NCBI GenBank assembly: GCA_003158175.1
Contig: PMHJ01000007.1
Coordinates: 103,107-165,392 of the forward strand
Direction of reading: 5' to 3'
DNA: 62,286 bases
DNA from: Candidatus Cybelea septentrionalis
GTDB taxonomy: Bacteria; Vulcanimicrobiota; Vulcanimicrobiia; Vulcanimicrobiales; Vulcanimicrobiaceae
The position numbers and the translations under genes were made by a program. The notes under the pieces are model-generated. The model was not told the DNA's origin. It saw only the letters and a program-made list of their open reading frames with translations, and did not search any database. This document shows, one piece after another, positions 51,296 to 61,273 of the stretch. Position 1 is the first letter of the stretch; the number at the start of each line of letters is the position of its first letter.

Positions 51296-53016
51296 CGTCT
51301 TGCCTCGACCACGGTCCCTAATTCCTCAACGAAAGAGTCGATCGAAACAGTTCGCTTCTCTTCGATACCGCGTTGATTGACATTGACGGTACCGTCCTCG
51401 ACTTCTCGTTTACCGGCGACTAAGATATACGGCACTTTCTGAGTCTTCCAGTGCCGAATCTTGTAGCCAAGTTTCTCGTTCGATTCGTCGAGTTGGGCCC
51501 GAAAGCCCGCTTTCTCGAGCCGGCTGACCACTTCACGAGCATACCCCATTTCGTGCTCGGAGATGGGCGTGACGACTGCTTGAACCGGCGCTAACCATGC
51601 TGGAAAGGCGCCTCCGTAATGCTCGATGAGAATGCCGAAGAAGCGCTCGAGCGATCCTGCCAGGGCGCGATGAATCATGACCGGCTGGTGATCCTGGCCG
51701 TCGGCAGCTCGGTATTTCAAGTCAAAGCGAGCGGGCAGTATGAAGTCGACCTGCACCGTTCCAAGCTGCCAGGGGCGCCCGAACGCGTCGCGGACGTTGA
51801 TGTCGAGTTTGGGGCCGTAGAAAGCGCCGCCGCCTTCGTCGACGTCGAAGGGAAGGCCTGAGCGCTCTAACGCACTTCTAATCGCCGCTTCGGCCACGGC
51901 ATCGGTCTCGCCGCGATCCTCGCGAGCGCGAGTCGACAGCACGTACTGAAAATCGACGAAATCAAACGCCTTCATGAGCCGGAGCGCTTCGTCGAGCGTT
52001 TGCTCGAACTCGTGCTGGAGCTGATCGGGCATGCAGAAGAGGTGGGCATCGTCCTGGGTGAAACCGCGAACCCGCGTGAGGCCGTGCAGTACCCCGGAGC
52101 GCTCGAAGCGATAGACCGTCCCGAACTCCGAGTAGCGCAACGGGAGATCCCGATAGCTGCGCAATCGGTCCTTGTAAATGAGGATGTGGCCGGGACAGTT
52201 CATCGGCTTGAGCCGAAAGCGCTGCCCCTCCACCTCGAGCGGGCCGAACATGTTCTCGCCGAAATTATCAAGGTGACCTGAGATTTCGTAGAGACGCTCG
52301 TGTGCGATGTGCGGCGTCACGACCGGCTGATAGCCGCGCTCGCGCAACCCCTCGCGGATGAAGTTCTCGATGATTCCGCGGACGATTGCGCCCTTGGGAT
52401 GCCAGAAGACGAGGCCGCCACCGGCCTGCTCCTCAATCGAGAAGAGATCGAGCTCGGCGCCGAGCTTGCGATGGTCGCGTCGCCGCGCCTCCTCGAGACG
52501 CGCCAAGTACGCTTCGAGCTCCGAGCGGTCGTACCACGCCGTGCCGTAGATGCGTTGCAGCATCGGCTTGTGCTCGTCCCCGCGCCAATAGGCTCCCGCC
52601 ACATTCGTCAGCTTAAACGCACCGATTCCACCGGTGGATTGCGCATGGCCGCCACGGCAGAGGTCCGTAAACTTACCGATGGTGTAGAGCGTGATCGGCT
52701 GATCCTCGGGAATCTCGCGCGCCATCTCGACCTTATACGGATTGGCGGCAAACTCGGCGATGGCGTCGCCGCGCGTGACCTCCCGGCCCGTCATCGCGTA
52801 ATCGGCCGCGACGATCTCGCCCATTCGGCGTTCGAGACGTTCGAGGTCGTCGGGCGTAAACGGCTCGGCCCGGTCGAAATCGTAGTAGAAGCCGTTCTCG
52901 ATTGCCGGTCCGATCGTAGGCTTCGCCTCGGGAAAAAGGTCTTGGACGGCATAAGCGAGGACGTGGGCCGCGGTATGCCGCAGTTCGGCAAGCGAAGGCC
53001 TGTGATCGTCAACCAT
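51292..53016 (-). CDS. thrS: Threonyl-tRNA synthetase lacking the TGS domain
   Basis: 574 residues against ~640 in E. coli. It starts at the editing domain: LRHTAAHVLAYAVQDLFP (H14, H18) and DLCRGGHAQSTG (Cys and His) are all present, so mischarged Ser-tRNA removal should work. The catalytic core shows the zinc ligands in RLKPMNCPGH, QDDAHLFC and PVMIHRA; the anticodon domain ends VNVNQRGIEEKRTV. The N-terminal TGS domain is absent. It reads toward the lipoprotein gene. Confidence 0.95.
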   Translation of the reverse strand: MVDDHRPSLAELRHTAAHVLAYAVQDLFPEAKPTIGPAIENGFYYDFDRAEPFTPDDLERLERRMGEIVAADYAMTGREVTRGDAIAEFAANPYKVEMAREIPEDQPITLYTIGKFTDLCRGGHAQSTGGIGAFKLTNVAGAYWRGDEHKPMLQRIYGTAWYDRSELEAYLARLEEARRRDHRKLGAELDLFSIEEQAGGGLVFWHPKGAIVRGIIENFIREGLRERGYQPVVTPHIAHERLYEISGHLDNFGENMFGPLEVEGQRFRLKPMNCPGHILIYKDRLRSYRDLPLRYSEFGTVYRFERSGVLHGLTRVRGFTQDDAHLFCMPDQLQHEFEQTLDEALRLMKAFDFVDFQYVLSTRAREDRGETDAVAEAAIRSALERSGLPFDVDEGGGAFYGPKLDINVRDAFGRPWQLGTVQVDFILPARFDLKYRAADGQDHQPVMIHRALAGSLERFFGILIEHYGGAFPAWLAPVQAVVTPISEHEMGYAREVVSRLEKAGFRAQLDESNEKLGYKIRHWKTQKVPYILVAGKREVEDGTVNVNQRGIEEKRTVSIDSFVEELGTVVEARR

Positions 53017-53048
53017 GGGGGCCCGTCCTTCTGCGGCGTGGCGAGCCC

Positions 53049-53235
53049 GTCATCCTTCGTCCTTCGTCCTTCGACAGGCTCAGGATGACAAGGCTCAGGA
53101 TGACATGGCTCAGGATGACAAGGCTCAGGATGACAAGGCTCAGGATGACATGGCTCAGGATGACATGGCTCAGGGTGACATGGCTCAGGATGACGTGGCT
53201 CAGGATGACATCGGTCGGGGTGACATGGTGCCGGG
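53049..53235 (+). repeat. Hairpin repeat with about nine 15-bp 3'-half copies
   Basis: GTCATCCTTCGTCCTTCGT and CCTTCGACAGGCTCAGGATGACA found the array; WGGCTCAGGATGACA units of 15 bases follow eight to ten times, the last ones decayed (CGGTCGGGGTGACA, GGTGCCGGGTGCC). The 5' arm has its own CCTTCGT triplication. It occupies the thrS-pstS divergent gap. Confidence 0.92.
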
Positions 53236-53239
53236 TGCC

Positions 53240-53256
53240 TTAACGTGACGTTAATC
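53240..53256 (+). promoter_or_regulatory. PHO-box-like direct repeat upstream of pst
   Basis: TTAACG, 5 bases, TTAATC reproduces the 6+5+6 layout of PhoP boxes (TT-A-A-C-A direct repeats) of Gram-positive type. It also reads as the dyad TTAACGT-G-ACGTTAA. It is 78 bases before the pstS start, a proper position for PhoP-type activation under phosphate limitation. Confidence 0.6.
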
Positions 53257-53333
53257 GGATTGCATTACAACTAGAACGAGCCTTCGGCTCCAGGCGAAGG
53301 CCACAGTTTGCTACCGAATAAGGAGTTTTCTCT

Positions 53334-54356
53334 GTGATACGTTCGTTGCGTCGCTGTTGCTTCTCGTTGGCCGTTGTGGCGGCAATGGCCCTTCCTGCCG
53401 CCGCTGCCACGCAGCTCACCGGGGCAGGATCGAGCTTCGACTACCCGTTTTTCTCCAAAGCCTTCTACATCTATAATCAGAAGAATCCGGACATTACCGT
53501 CAACTACCAATCGATCGGCAGCGGCGGCGGCATCGCGCAGTTCACCGCACGCAACGTGGATTTCGGAGCCACCGACGTTCCGATGAATGCGGGGGAGCTC
53601 GCGCGGGCTCCAGGGCCGGTCCTCCAACTGCCGGTGACCTTGGGCGGGGCGGCGATTGCTTACAATCTGCCGGGCGTTAGCGCGACGATCCGTTTGACGC
53701 GCGCGGTGCTCGCCGACGTTTACCTCGGCAAGATCCTCAAATGGAACGACGCGCAGATCGCCAAGCTCAATAAGGGCGTGAATCTTCCCGACATGGCGAT
53801 TATCGTCGTGCACCGCTCCGACGGCTCGGGCACGAGCTATATCTTCACGGATTTCCTCAGCCACGTTTCGGGAGAGTGGAAGAGCAAAGTCGGCACCGGT
53901 AAGAGCGTGTCGTGGCCCGCGCCGAGTTCAGTAGGCGCCAAGGGCACCGAAGGCGTCGCGGGACAAGTGAAGAGCACGCCCGGCGCGATCGGTTACGTCG
54001 AAATGGCCTACGTCGTGGAGAATCACATGCAAGCAGCGACGCTCCAGAACAAAGCCGGCAAGTGGGTAGACTGCACGCCGGAGACCGTCGGGGCGGCAGC
54101 GGCGTCGAAGCCCGAGGTCAGCGCGACGAACTTCTCGATTGTCGATTCGTCCGCGGCCGGTGGCTATCCGATCTCGGGATACTCCTGGGTCGTCGTCTAC
54201 AAGAAACCGGAAGCCAGGGCCAGGGAACTCTTCAACGTGCTTTCGTGGCTAGTCGGTCCGCAAGGACAGGAGAATGCCAAGTCGGTTGACTACGTTCCGC
54301 TGCCTCGCAACGTGCAAGATGCGGCGGCGGCGACACTCCGGCAGATGCAGCGGTAA
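53334..54356 (+). CDS. pstS: Phosphate-binding protein PstS
   Basis: 340 residues. A signal peptide (cleavage near PAAAA) precedes LTGAGSSFDYPFFSKAF, IGSGGGIAQFTARNVDFGATDVPM and RSDGSGTSYIFTDFL, the phosphate-binding loops. It captures Pi outside the inner membrane for PstCA. No lipobox Cys is seen, so it is soluble in the periplasm. GTG start with AAGGAG 9 bases upstream. First gene of pstSCAB. Confidence 0.95.
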   Translation: MIRSLRRCCFSLAVVAAMALPAAAATQLTGAGSSFDYPFFSKAFYIYNQKNPDITVNYQSIGSGGGIAQFTARNVDFGATDVPMNAGELARAPGPVLQLPVTLGGAAIAYNLPGVSATIRLTRAVLADVYLGKILKWNDAQIAKLNKGVNLPDMAIIVVHRSDGSGTSYIFTDFLSHVSGEWKSKVGTGKSVSWPAPSSVGAKGTEGVAGQVKSTPGAIGYVEMAYVVENHMQAATLQNKAGKWVDCTPETVGAAAASKPEVSATNFSIVDSSAAGGYPISGYSWVVVYKKPEARARELFNVLSWLVGPQGQENAKSVDYVPLPRNVQDAAAATLRQMQR

Positions 54357-54359
54357 TTC

Positions 54360-55307
54360 TTGACGGTCGGGCCGCAGTTTCGGCGCGTCGCGCGGTTCGT
54401 CAGCCCGGCCGACCGTGGCTTTGCCGCGGTCGTCTACGGCGGGAGCATTCTGTTTGCGCTGCTGATCATCGGGCTCTTCGTCGAGCTCGTACTCGGGTCG
54501 TGGCCGTCGATTATTGCGTTCGGGCCGTCGTTCATCTGGAAGAGCTCCTGGGATCCCATAACTAGTAACTTCGGCGCGCTGCCGATGATCTTCGGCACGG
54601 TCATGACATCGCTGATCGCGATCGTTCTGGCGGCATTCATCGGGATCATGGCGGCCGTCTTTCTCGCCGATTTTGCTCCGCAGTGGCTCGGGCAGCCGCT
54701 TTCGTTCTTGATCGAGCTGCTGGCGGCGGTGCCCAGCGTCGTGTACGGTCTATGGGGTCTCTTCGTACTCGCACCGTTCATGCGAACTACGATCGGGCCG
54801 GCGTTGCAGCACGTGCTCGGCTGGGTGCCGCTCTTTTCGGGGCCGATCTACGGCGTCGGCTTGTTGACGGGCGGAATCATCTTGGCGCTGATGATCGTGC
54901 CGACCGTGACGGCCATCTCGCGTGACGTCCTCGTGGCGATTCCACGCGATCTGCGCGAGGCGTCGATGGCACTGGGTTCGACAAAGTGGGAAACCGCGAT
55001 ACGTGTAGTCTTGCCCGCCGCGCGCGTCGGCGTCTTCGGAGCGTGCGTGCTAGCACTGGGACGCGCGCTGGGCGAAACGATCGCCGTAACGATGGTGATC
55101 GGTAACCGGCCCGAGATCTCGGCCTCGCTCTTCGCACCGTCGTACACGCTAGCCAGCGTGATCGCCAACGAGTTCACCGAAGCCACGACCAGCATCTACA
55201 CGAGCGCGCTTATCGAGTTGGGCTTGATTCTCTTCCTGGTGAGCATGGCGGTCAACGCGCTAGCACGATTCATGATTTGGAGCGTTCGTGGCTCAGAGCG
55301 CGTCTAG
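54360..55307 (+). CDS. pstC: Phosphate ABC permease PstC
   Basis: 315 residues, six helices. FGALPMIFGTVMTSLIAIVLAAFIGIMAAVFLADFAP and LAAVPSVVYGLWGLFVLAPF are the family helices; the EAA loop is DLREASMALGSTKWETAIRVVLPAARVGVFGA. It forms the channel with PstA. TTG 54360 lies three bases after the pstS stop, and the end overlaps pstA by 20 bases. Confidence 0.95.
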   Translation: MTVGPQFRRVARFVSPADRGFAAVVYGGSILFALLIIGLFVELVLGSWPSIIAFGPSFIWKSSWDPITSNFGALPMIFGTVMTSLIAIVLAAFIGIMAAVFLADFAPQWLGQPLSFLIELLAAVPSVVYGLWGLFVLAPFMRTTIGPALQHVLGWVPLFSGPIYGVGLLTGGIILALMIVPTVTAISRDVLVAIPRDLREASMALGSTKWETAIRVVLPAARVGVFGACVLALGRALGETIAVTMVIGNRPEISASLFAPSYTLASVIANEFTEATTSIYTSALIELGLILFLVSMAVNALARFMIWSVRGSERV

Positions 55308-56157
55308 GCACCGTAACCTCGCCCGTCGCCGCATCGTTGGCGGCTTGGGAGTCGGGTTGGCGCTGCTCTGCGCCATCATCGGAGCGGCCTGCCTCTTGAT
55401 CATCCTGGGCTACGTCATCGTGCAAGGCGCCGGCGCGCTCAATCGAGACTTTCTCACGCAGCTTCCGCATCCCGTCGGCGTGCCTGGCGGCGGCGTCGGA
55501 AATGGAATCCTCGGAACGTTCATCATCCTCGGCATCGCGACTGCAATGGCGATTCCCATCGGGCTGCTGACCGGCATTTATCTCTCGCTCTTTGGGCGCG
55601 GACCGATCCCCGAGGCGTTGCGCTTTCTCTCCGACGTGCTCTCCGGCGTACCGAGCATCGCGATCGGTTTGTTCGCGTACGCCGTACTGGTCGCGCCGTT
55701 CAAGCATTTTTCGGCTTTCTCGGCGTCGTTTGCATTCATGATGCTGATGCTTCCGCTGCTCGTGAGAACGTCGGAGCAGGCGATTCGCTCGGTACCCCAG
55801 ACCGTGCGCGAGGGCGCACTTGCGCTGGGAATGTCGAACTTTCGGGCGACGGTGCGGATCGTGATTCCGACTGCGATGCCAGCGATCATCACCGCATTGC
55901 TCTTAGCAATCGCGCGCGTGATCGGCGAAACCGCACCGCTGCTCTTCACAGCATTCGGGAGTCAGTTTTGGGAGAGCAATCCGAATCGTCCGATGGCGGT
56001 CCTCGCGCTTCAAGTTTTCACGTACGCCATTTCCCCGTATCCGAGCTGGCAGGCACAGGCGTGGGGCGGCGCGTTGTTGCTGATCGGCGCCGTCTTCGTG
56101 CTCAGCCTCGGCGCGCGGCTGATGTTGCGCCGCGCGATGCGGGGGCTCGAAGCATGA
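55288..56157 (+). CDS. pstA: Phosphate ABC permease PstA
   Basis: 289 residues. [59 protein letters not shown] and the EAA loop [29 protein letters not shown] are diagnostic. GTG 55288 lies inside the pstC end; the stop overlaps the pstB ATG. It partners with PstC to carry Pi inward. Confidence 0.95.
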   Translation: MAQSASRHRNLARRRIVGGLGVGLALLCAIIGAACLLIILGYVIVQGAGALNRDFLTQLPHPVGVPGGGVGNGILGTFIILGIATAMAIPIGLLTGIYLSLFGRGPIPEALRFLSDVLSGVPSIAIGLFAYAVLVAPFKHFSAFSASFAFMMLMLPLLVRTSEQAIRSVPQTVREGALALGMSNFRATVRIVIPTAMPAIITALLLAIARVIGETAPLLFTAFGSQFWESNPNRPMAVLALQVFTYAISPYPSWQAQAWGGALLLIGAVFVLSLGARLMLRRAMRGLEA

Positions 56158-56936
56158 CGGCCGTTGCCGGCGGCGAGCTCTTAGCGACGCAAGACCTTGG
56201 CGCCTACTACGGCACCCGTCAAGCAATCGCCGAGGTTACGATTGCGTTTCGCCGCAAGGCGGTCACGGCGTTGATCGGGCCGTCAGGGTGCGGGAAGACC
56301 ACGCTCCTGCGCTGCTTCAACCGCATTCACGAGATTAGCTTCGATGCGCGGGTGGAGGGCAGCGTGTTCCTGGACGGGCACGACATTTACGCCAACGACG
56401 TCGATCCGATGGCGATCCGGCGTCGCATCGGGATGGTCTTTCAGCGACCTAATCCGTTTCCGACGCTCTCGATTTTTGATAACACGATCGCATGCGCGCC
56501 CAAGGGTTTGAATTACCAAGGGAAGATGGAGGCGGCGGAGCGCGCGTTGCGATCCGCCGCGCTCTGGGACGAAGTGAAGGACAAACTGCGAACCAGCCCG
56601 TTGCGCCTCTCGGGCGGGCAGCAGCAGCGTCTCTGTATCGCGCGCGCCGTCGCTGCGCATCCGGAAGTTTTGCTGATGGACGAGCCGACGGCGTCGCTCG
56701 ACCCGATCGCCACGGCCGTGATCGAAGAGCTGATGGCGTCGCTCTGCAAAGAGTTCACGATTGTCGCCGTGACGCACAACATGCAGCAGGCGGCGCGCGT
56801 CTCGAGCGTCACCGCGTTCATGCTCGCCGACGAAACGGGAGTCGGGCGATTGATTGAAGCCGACGCTACGTCGAAGCTCTTCACCAAACCCAGCGACCGG
56901 CGCACTGAGGATTATATCAGCGGCCGCTTCGGCTAG
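56154..56936 (+). CDS. pstB: Phosphate ABC ATPase PstB
   Basis: 260 residues. Walker [11 protein letters not shown] (41-50), [23 protein letters not shown] (Q loop), signature [15 protein letters not shown], Walker [13 protein letters not shown] and switch H in [17 protein letters not shown] 56154 overlaps the pstA stop. No phoU follows, and no phoR/phoP is in the window, so the sensor must be elsewhere. Confidence 0.96.
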   Translation: MTAVAGGELLATQDLGAYYGTRQAIAEVTIAFRRKAVTALIGPSGCGKTTLLRCFNRIHEISFDARVEGSVFLDGHDIYANDVDPMAIRRRIGMVFQRPNPFPTLSIFDNTIACAPKGLNYQGKMEAAERALRSAALWDEVKDKLRTSPLRLSGGQQQRLCIARAVAAHPEVLLMDEPTASLDPIATAVIEELMASLCKEFTIVAVTHNMQQAARVSSVTAFMLADETGVGRLIEADATSKLFTKPSDRRTEDYISGRFG

Positions 56937-56972
56937 CGGCCGATAAATCGTGCAGCGGGGGTTGGGTGCTGT

Positions 56973-58604
56973 GTGAGGCTGAAGCTTGCAGACATGACTG
57001 CTGGAGCATGGCTGACGCCGCGCGGAATCGCGACTTTGGTGTTTGCATTCAACGTCGCTGCGTGCGCGAAGGCGGGGGAGCCGTCGCGACCAGCCACACT
57101 CATAATCGCCACCGGGCAAGAACCCTCTTCGCTTAATCCCCTCTACCTGGCAGGGACGATCGGTTATGCGATTAGCGAGCTCGGCTATAGCTACCTCACG
57201 AACTACGATTCATTGGGAAACATCGTCCCTGACGTTGCGGTCGCTGTGCCTTCGCGGGCAAACGGCGGCATCTCGGCTGATGGCAAGCGCGTTACCTACC
57301 ACTTACGTCGCGGCGTTTCATGGCAAGATGGCGTTCCGCTCAATTCGCGAGATATCGTTTTCACCTACCGCGCGATCATGAACCCTTTGAATGCCGTGCC
57401 TTCGCGCGCTTGCTACGATCGCGTCGATTCCATCAACGCGTACGGTCCATACGCGGTGGTCGTGACCCTCAAGAGCCTTTACTCGCCAATCGTCGCGTGC
57501 TTTTTCGGTGGCGACAGCAACTATCCCATTCTACCCGCTCATCTTCTCGCGCGATATGCGAGCCTCGATCGCGTTGCTTATAATGCCGCGCCTGTCGGTT
57601 CCGGCCCTTACGTATTCACGCGTTGGTTGCGCGGCGACCGATTGGAGATGAAGTCAAATCCCCGCTATTATGCTGGGCGGCCGGCGATCGCTCGTCTCAG
57701 TTTGCGTTTCATACACGACCCGTCGACCACGATCAATCAGCTGCTGACCAACGAAGTTGACGCCACTTTCTTCGCGGACGCTTCCAAAATTGCGGCCTTG
57801 CGCGCCATTCCCCGCCATCGAATCATCGTGACACCGGTACCCTATTTTGCTGCGTTGTCGTTCAACGTTACCGATCCGATCGCAAAGAATCGTGCGGTCC
57901 GGCGAGCATTCGCGCTTGCCATTGACCGGCACGCCCTCGTCTCAAAGGTAGCGCACGGCCTCTATGACGCCGATACCGCCATGCGCGGATTGTTTACTTG
58001 GGCGTTCGATCCGCACGCCAACGGGCCGCCGTACGATCCGCAGCGAGCTCGAGTGCTCCTCACGAATGACGGATGGATCGCCGGGGCCGATGGCGTCCGC
58101 GTCAAAAACGGGCGGCGACTACAGATTCAGCTAGCCTTTCGAACCGGTTCGAACGTCGCAGCCGGGTTCGCATTGCTGATCGTCGAGGAAGAGCGAGCAG
58201 TGGGGATCGACGTTATGACGAAGCGCTACAGTCCCGAAGAGTTCCTAGGGCGGGATGGTCCCCTCAGTCAGGGCCGTTTCCAGGTTGCCTTGGTTTCCTA
58301 TCAGTCGAATTACGATCCCGACGCTTCGTGGCTGTTGTCGTGCGACCAGCGGGCTCCTAACGGTGGCAACTACGCCCGCTATTGCGATCCGGAAGTTGAC
58401 CGCGCGCTGCAACTGGGAATTCGTGTGCTCGCCCGCGCGGCTCGGCGGCGAGCCTATAGTTTTGTTCAACGCCAACTCCTTGCCGATGTGCCGTACGATT
58501 TTTTGTGCCAGCTGAGCGAGGTCGACGTTCTTCCGCTCCGTCTCGAAGGATATGAGCGGCCACTGCTCTCGCCGTACGACTCAGTGGCGCACTGGCGTTT
58601 GTAG
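56973..58604 (+). CDS. Peptide/nickel-type solute-binding protein (SBP family 5), orphan
   Basis: 543 residues. A signal peptide with NVAACAKAG (possible lipid Cys) leads into IIATGQEPSSLNPLYLAGT, TYHLRRGVSWQDGVPLNSRDIVFTYRAIMNP and VGSGPYVFTRW, the oligopeptide-binding fold. The C half has RRAFALAIDRHALVSKVAHG and DYDPDASWLLSCDQRAPNGGNYARYCDPEVD. No Opp/Dpp permease or ATPase is adjacent, so it either serves a distant transporter or works as a sensor. Its last 24 bases overlap the convergent regulator gene. Confidence 0.82.
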   Translation: MRLKLADMTAGAWLTPRGIATLVFAFNVAACAKAGEPSRPATLIIATGQEPSSLNPLYLAGTIGYAISELGYSYLTNYDSLGNIVPDVAVAVPSRANGGISADGKRVTYHLRRGVSWQDGVPLNSRDIVFTYRAIMNPLNAVPSRACYDRVDSINAYGPYAVVVTLKSLYSPIVACFFGGDSNYPILPAHLLARYASLDRVAYNAAPVGSGPYVFTRWLRGDRLEMKSNPRYYAGRPAIARLSLRFIHDPSTTINQLLTNEVDATFFADASKIAALRAIPRHRIIVTPVPYFAALSFNVTDPIAKNRAVRRAFALAIDRHALVSKVAHGLYDADTAMRGLFTWAFDPHANGPPYDPQRARVLLTNDGWIAGADGVRVKNGRRLQIQLAFRTGSNVAAGFALLIVEEERAVGIDVMTKRYSPEEFLGRDGPLSQGRFQVALVSYQSNYDPDASWLLSCDQRAPNGGNYARYCDPEVDRALQLGIRVLARAARRRAYSFVQRQLLADVPYDFLCQLSEVDVLPLRLEGYERPLLSPYDSVAHWRL

Positions 58605-61106
58605 CGCCTCCTCCACTGCTTGTTCTTCCGTCATCGACGCGCCCTCGGCCATAAGCCTCGCGACCGCATCTGCACCTAACGATTCGCGCAGCGCGGAAAT
58701 AACTCGACCGTATTGCCACTCCATAAGGGCAATGCGTGGTGAGCCAATCGCCCGGAAGCGGGCGTCGGCGAAGCCCAAGATTCGCGCAGCCCGTGCGCGC
58801 GCCTTACCAGTGCGTTCCGCGTCACCTTGCGGCCGTTGGGCGGCGATCGTTGCGAGGTGCTGCAGGCTCGACGCGGCCTTGACCTCCCACTGGCGATCAC
58901 GTGCAAGTTCAAGCGCTTCACGTGCGCATTCCTCGGCCTCGTCGAACCGAGCCAGGGAAACAAGATATACCGCCAGGCCGCCGAGAACGGCGGCGACGCC
59001 GCGCGCATCGTTGAATGTGCGAAAGGTGGCGAGCGCATCCGTCGCATGCCGAATTGCGAGGTCCGCATCGCCTGATAAAAACTCATGTTCCCCAAGATCA
59101 TCTAGCGTCCACGCTACTGAGACTCTGTTTCCCAGGCTCTCAAAGATCAGCAGCGCTTCGGCAGTGTAGTTACGGGCCGCGTCAAGGTTTCCACCGAGGC
59201 CGCCGGCATATCCGAGACACACAAGTAGGCGAGCGACCAGCTGGCGATCGCTTAATCCACGAGCGCATTGCAGGGCTGCTTCCAGCACTATCTTCGCGTC
59301 TGCAACCCGTCTCAGACACATCAGCGCCTGACCCTGCCGCCATTGCGCGCGCGCGATTCCAAGCTCGTCTCCGACGACACGGTAGTGCTCTATCGCGGTC
59401 TCACTACTCACAAGTTGGGGTGCATATTCGCTAAGAAGCCATGCGACGGTCGCCTGCGCAAAATTGAGCTCCGCGAGTACGCTCACGGGCGTTCGCTCGT
59501 CGACCAGCTCGAGCGCCAGGGTTATCCAGCGCCGTCCCTCAACCGGCGTGTGCCCCCACACTCCGAGCAATTGCCCGGCGAGTCGTTGCCCCAAGAAAAT
59601 GTCACTGCGCTCAATCAGCGTCCACTGAAGCGCTGAGCGATAATTGTCCAGTTCCTCTTGCAACCGAACCGCGAGAACGGCGTCGTTAAGTGCGTTGAGT
59701 CTCTGGCTAACTCGCGTAGCGTGTTCGAGATACGCGATCGCATGGCGGTGTGCGACGGCGTTACGTTCAGTGCGCGTTGCAAGCTTCTCGCGCGCATACT
59801 GTCGAAAGGATTCCAAGAGCCGGTAACGCGGCTCAGTCCCCTCCAGATCGGCCACCACAAGCGATTTGTCGACCAATGACGAGAGCAGGTTAAACACCTC
59901 GACCTCGGTGGCTTCCTCACCGCCGCAGACAGCCGCCGCGGCGGCGAGCGTGCAGCCGCCGGCAAAGACCGAGAGCCGCTCGAGGACCCGCCGCTCCGGC
60001 GCAGCGAGAAGATTGTAACTCCAATCTATCGTTGTGCGCATCATCTGCTGTCGTGGCAGGGCCGTTCGCTCGCCGCCGGTGAGAACCCCAAAGCGATCGT
60101 CGAGTTTCTGAACGAGCACGTTGAGCGATAAGTGGCTCACTCGGGCGGCCGCGAGTTCGATCGCGAGCGGAATACCATCCAGGCGCCGGCAGAGGTCGGC
60201 AACGATCGGCGCGTTCTCGTCGGTAAGGGTGAAGCGATGGTTCGCGGCGCAGGCGCGATCGGTAAAGAGGACGATCGCTCCGTAGACGGTGGCATCGGTT
60301 GCACTCAGCTGACGACTTGCCTCTGGCGATGGAAGACTCAGTGAGGGCAGCCGGTAGCAGTATTCGCCCGCGGCGCGCATCGGTTCGCGGCTGGTGGCAA
60401 GTATCCGAACGCGCGGGCATCCGGTCAACAACCTGGTGGCTACGATCGCAGCCTCTGTAATAACGTGCTCGCAATTATCGAGAATCAGCAGCAGCGCTTT
60501 GTTGTCTAGATATACAAGCAATGTCTCGATCAGCGGGCGATTGGGCACTTCTTGCACGCGTAGCGCCGATGCAATCGCTCCGACAACGAACGAAGGATCG
60601 CTGATTGACGCTAATCCGATGAAGCAGACGGCGATGTTAGCGGACCCGGGCAGTGCGGACGCCACCCGCAAGGCGGTCTGAGTCTTGCCGATGCCGCCGG
60701 CACCTGTGAGCGTTACCATTCGATGCTCGCGCACGAGCGTTTTGATCTCGTGGAGCTCAGATTCACGTCCGACGAAGCTAGTCAGTGCGATGGGTAAGTT
60801 TACGGTCGTGCCATCGGCCCACGGCCCGACGGTTACCGAGGTCCCGCGGCCGAGCAACACGGAACGCGCAGCAGCCGCCTCGAACTCCTCTCGTCGCTCG
60901 TCGTTGAGTACCAGTGCGCCGGCTAGGAGCGAAAGCGTTTCGCGCTGAGGCGTGCGTCGATAACCGCGCTCGAGCGCGCTGATTCCCTCGGTGCTCATCC
61001 GGGCGCGCTCGGCGAGCGCCTCTTGCGATAGCCCAGCTGCTAGTCGGTATTGGCGCAGGAGCGTCCCGAAGTCCGACGAGCCAGGTACTCGCCCGCGGTC
61101 TTCCAT
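58581..61106 (-). CDS. XRE HTH - NB-ARC ATPase - TPR regulator
   Basis: 841 residues. HTH at ~15-70 (LLRQYRLAAGLSQEALAERARMSTEGISALERG), then a STAND-type NTPase with P-loop GAGGIGKTQTA (~135-145), LLLILDNCEHV and TSREPMRAAGEYCYRLPSL, and a TPR-rich C half of ~400 residues. STAND regulators of this type switch secondary or stress genes on binding a ligand at the TPRs. The ligand is unknown. It is divergent from the propeller lipoprotein gene at 61274 and overlaps the binding-protein gene at its 3' end, so one of these may be its target or input. Confidence 0.85.
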   Translation of the reverse strand: MEDRGRVPGSSDFGTLLRQYRLAAGLSQEALAERARMSTEGISALERGYRRTPQRETLSLLAGALVLNDERREEFEAAAARSVLLGRGTSVTVGPWADGTTVNLPIALTSFVGRESELHEIKTLVREHRMVTLTGAGGIGKTQTALRVASALPGSANIAVCFIGLASISDPSFVVGAIASALRVQEVPNRPLIETLLVYLDNKALLLILDNCEHVITEAAIVATRLLTGCPRVRILATSREPMRAAGEYCYRLPSLSLPSPEASRQLSATDATVYGAIVLFTDRACAANHRFTLTDENAPIVADLCRRLDGIPLAIELAAARVSHLSLNVLVQKLDDRFGVLTGGERTALPRQQMMRTTIDWSYNLLAAPERRVLERLSVFAGGCTLAAAAAVCGGEEATEVEVFNLLSSLVDKSLVVADLEGTEPRYRLLESFRQYAREKLATRTERNAVAHRHAIAYLEHATRVSQRLNALNDAVLAVRLQEELDNYRSALQWTLIERSDIFLGQRLAGQLLGVWGHTPVEGRRWITLALELVDERTPVSVLAELNFAQATVAWLLSEYAPQLVSSETAIEHYRVVGDELGIARAQWRQGQALMCLRRVADAKIVLEAALQCARGLSDRQLVARLLVCLGYAGGLGGNLDAARNYTAEALLIFESLGNRVSVAWTLDDLGEHEFLSGDADLAIRHATDALATFRTFNDARGVAAVLGGLAVYLVSLARFDEAEECAREALELARDRQWEVKAASSLQHLATIAAQRPQGDAERTGKARARAARILGFADARFRAIGSPRIALMEWQYGRVISALRESLGADAVARLMAEGASMTEEQAVEEALQTPVRH

Positions 61107-61273
61107 CGCACCGGCACAGTTCGAGGTTCCTTCGGCAGCATCCTCACCCAGCGCACGTCCGGTTGTACGGGTGGTTGTACGTTACGGCTGTCGCACTTCA
61201 GTGGGACGATGACCTCGTCAACACTCAATCTCATGGCCGCCGGCGAGGACCGGTCTGGCTTAAAGGAGCGAAA

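Noticed and set aside
53015..53248. 77-codon frame translating the 15-bp array as KAQDD repeats
   Set aside because: The array is intergenic and derived from the hairpin repeat; a period divisible by three keeps the frame open by chance.
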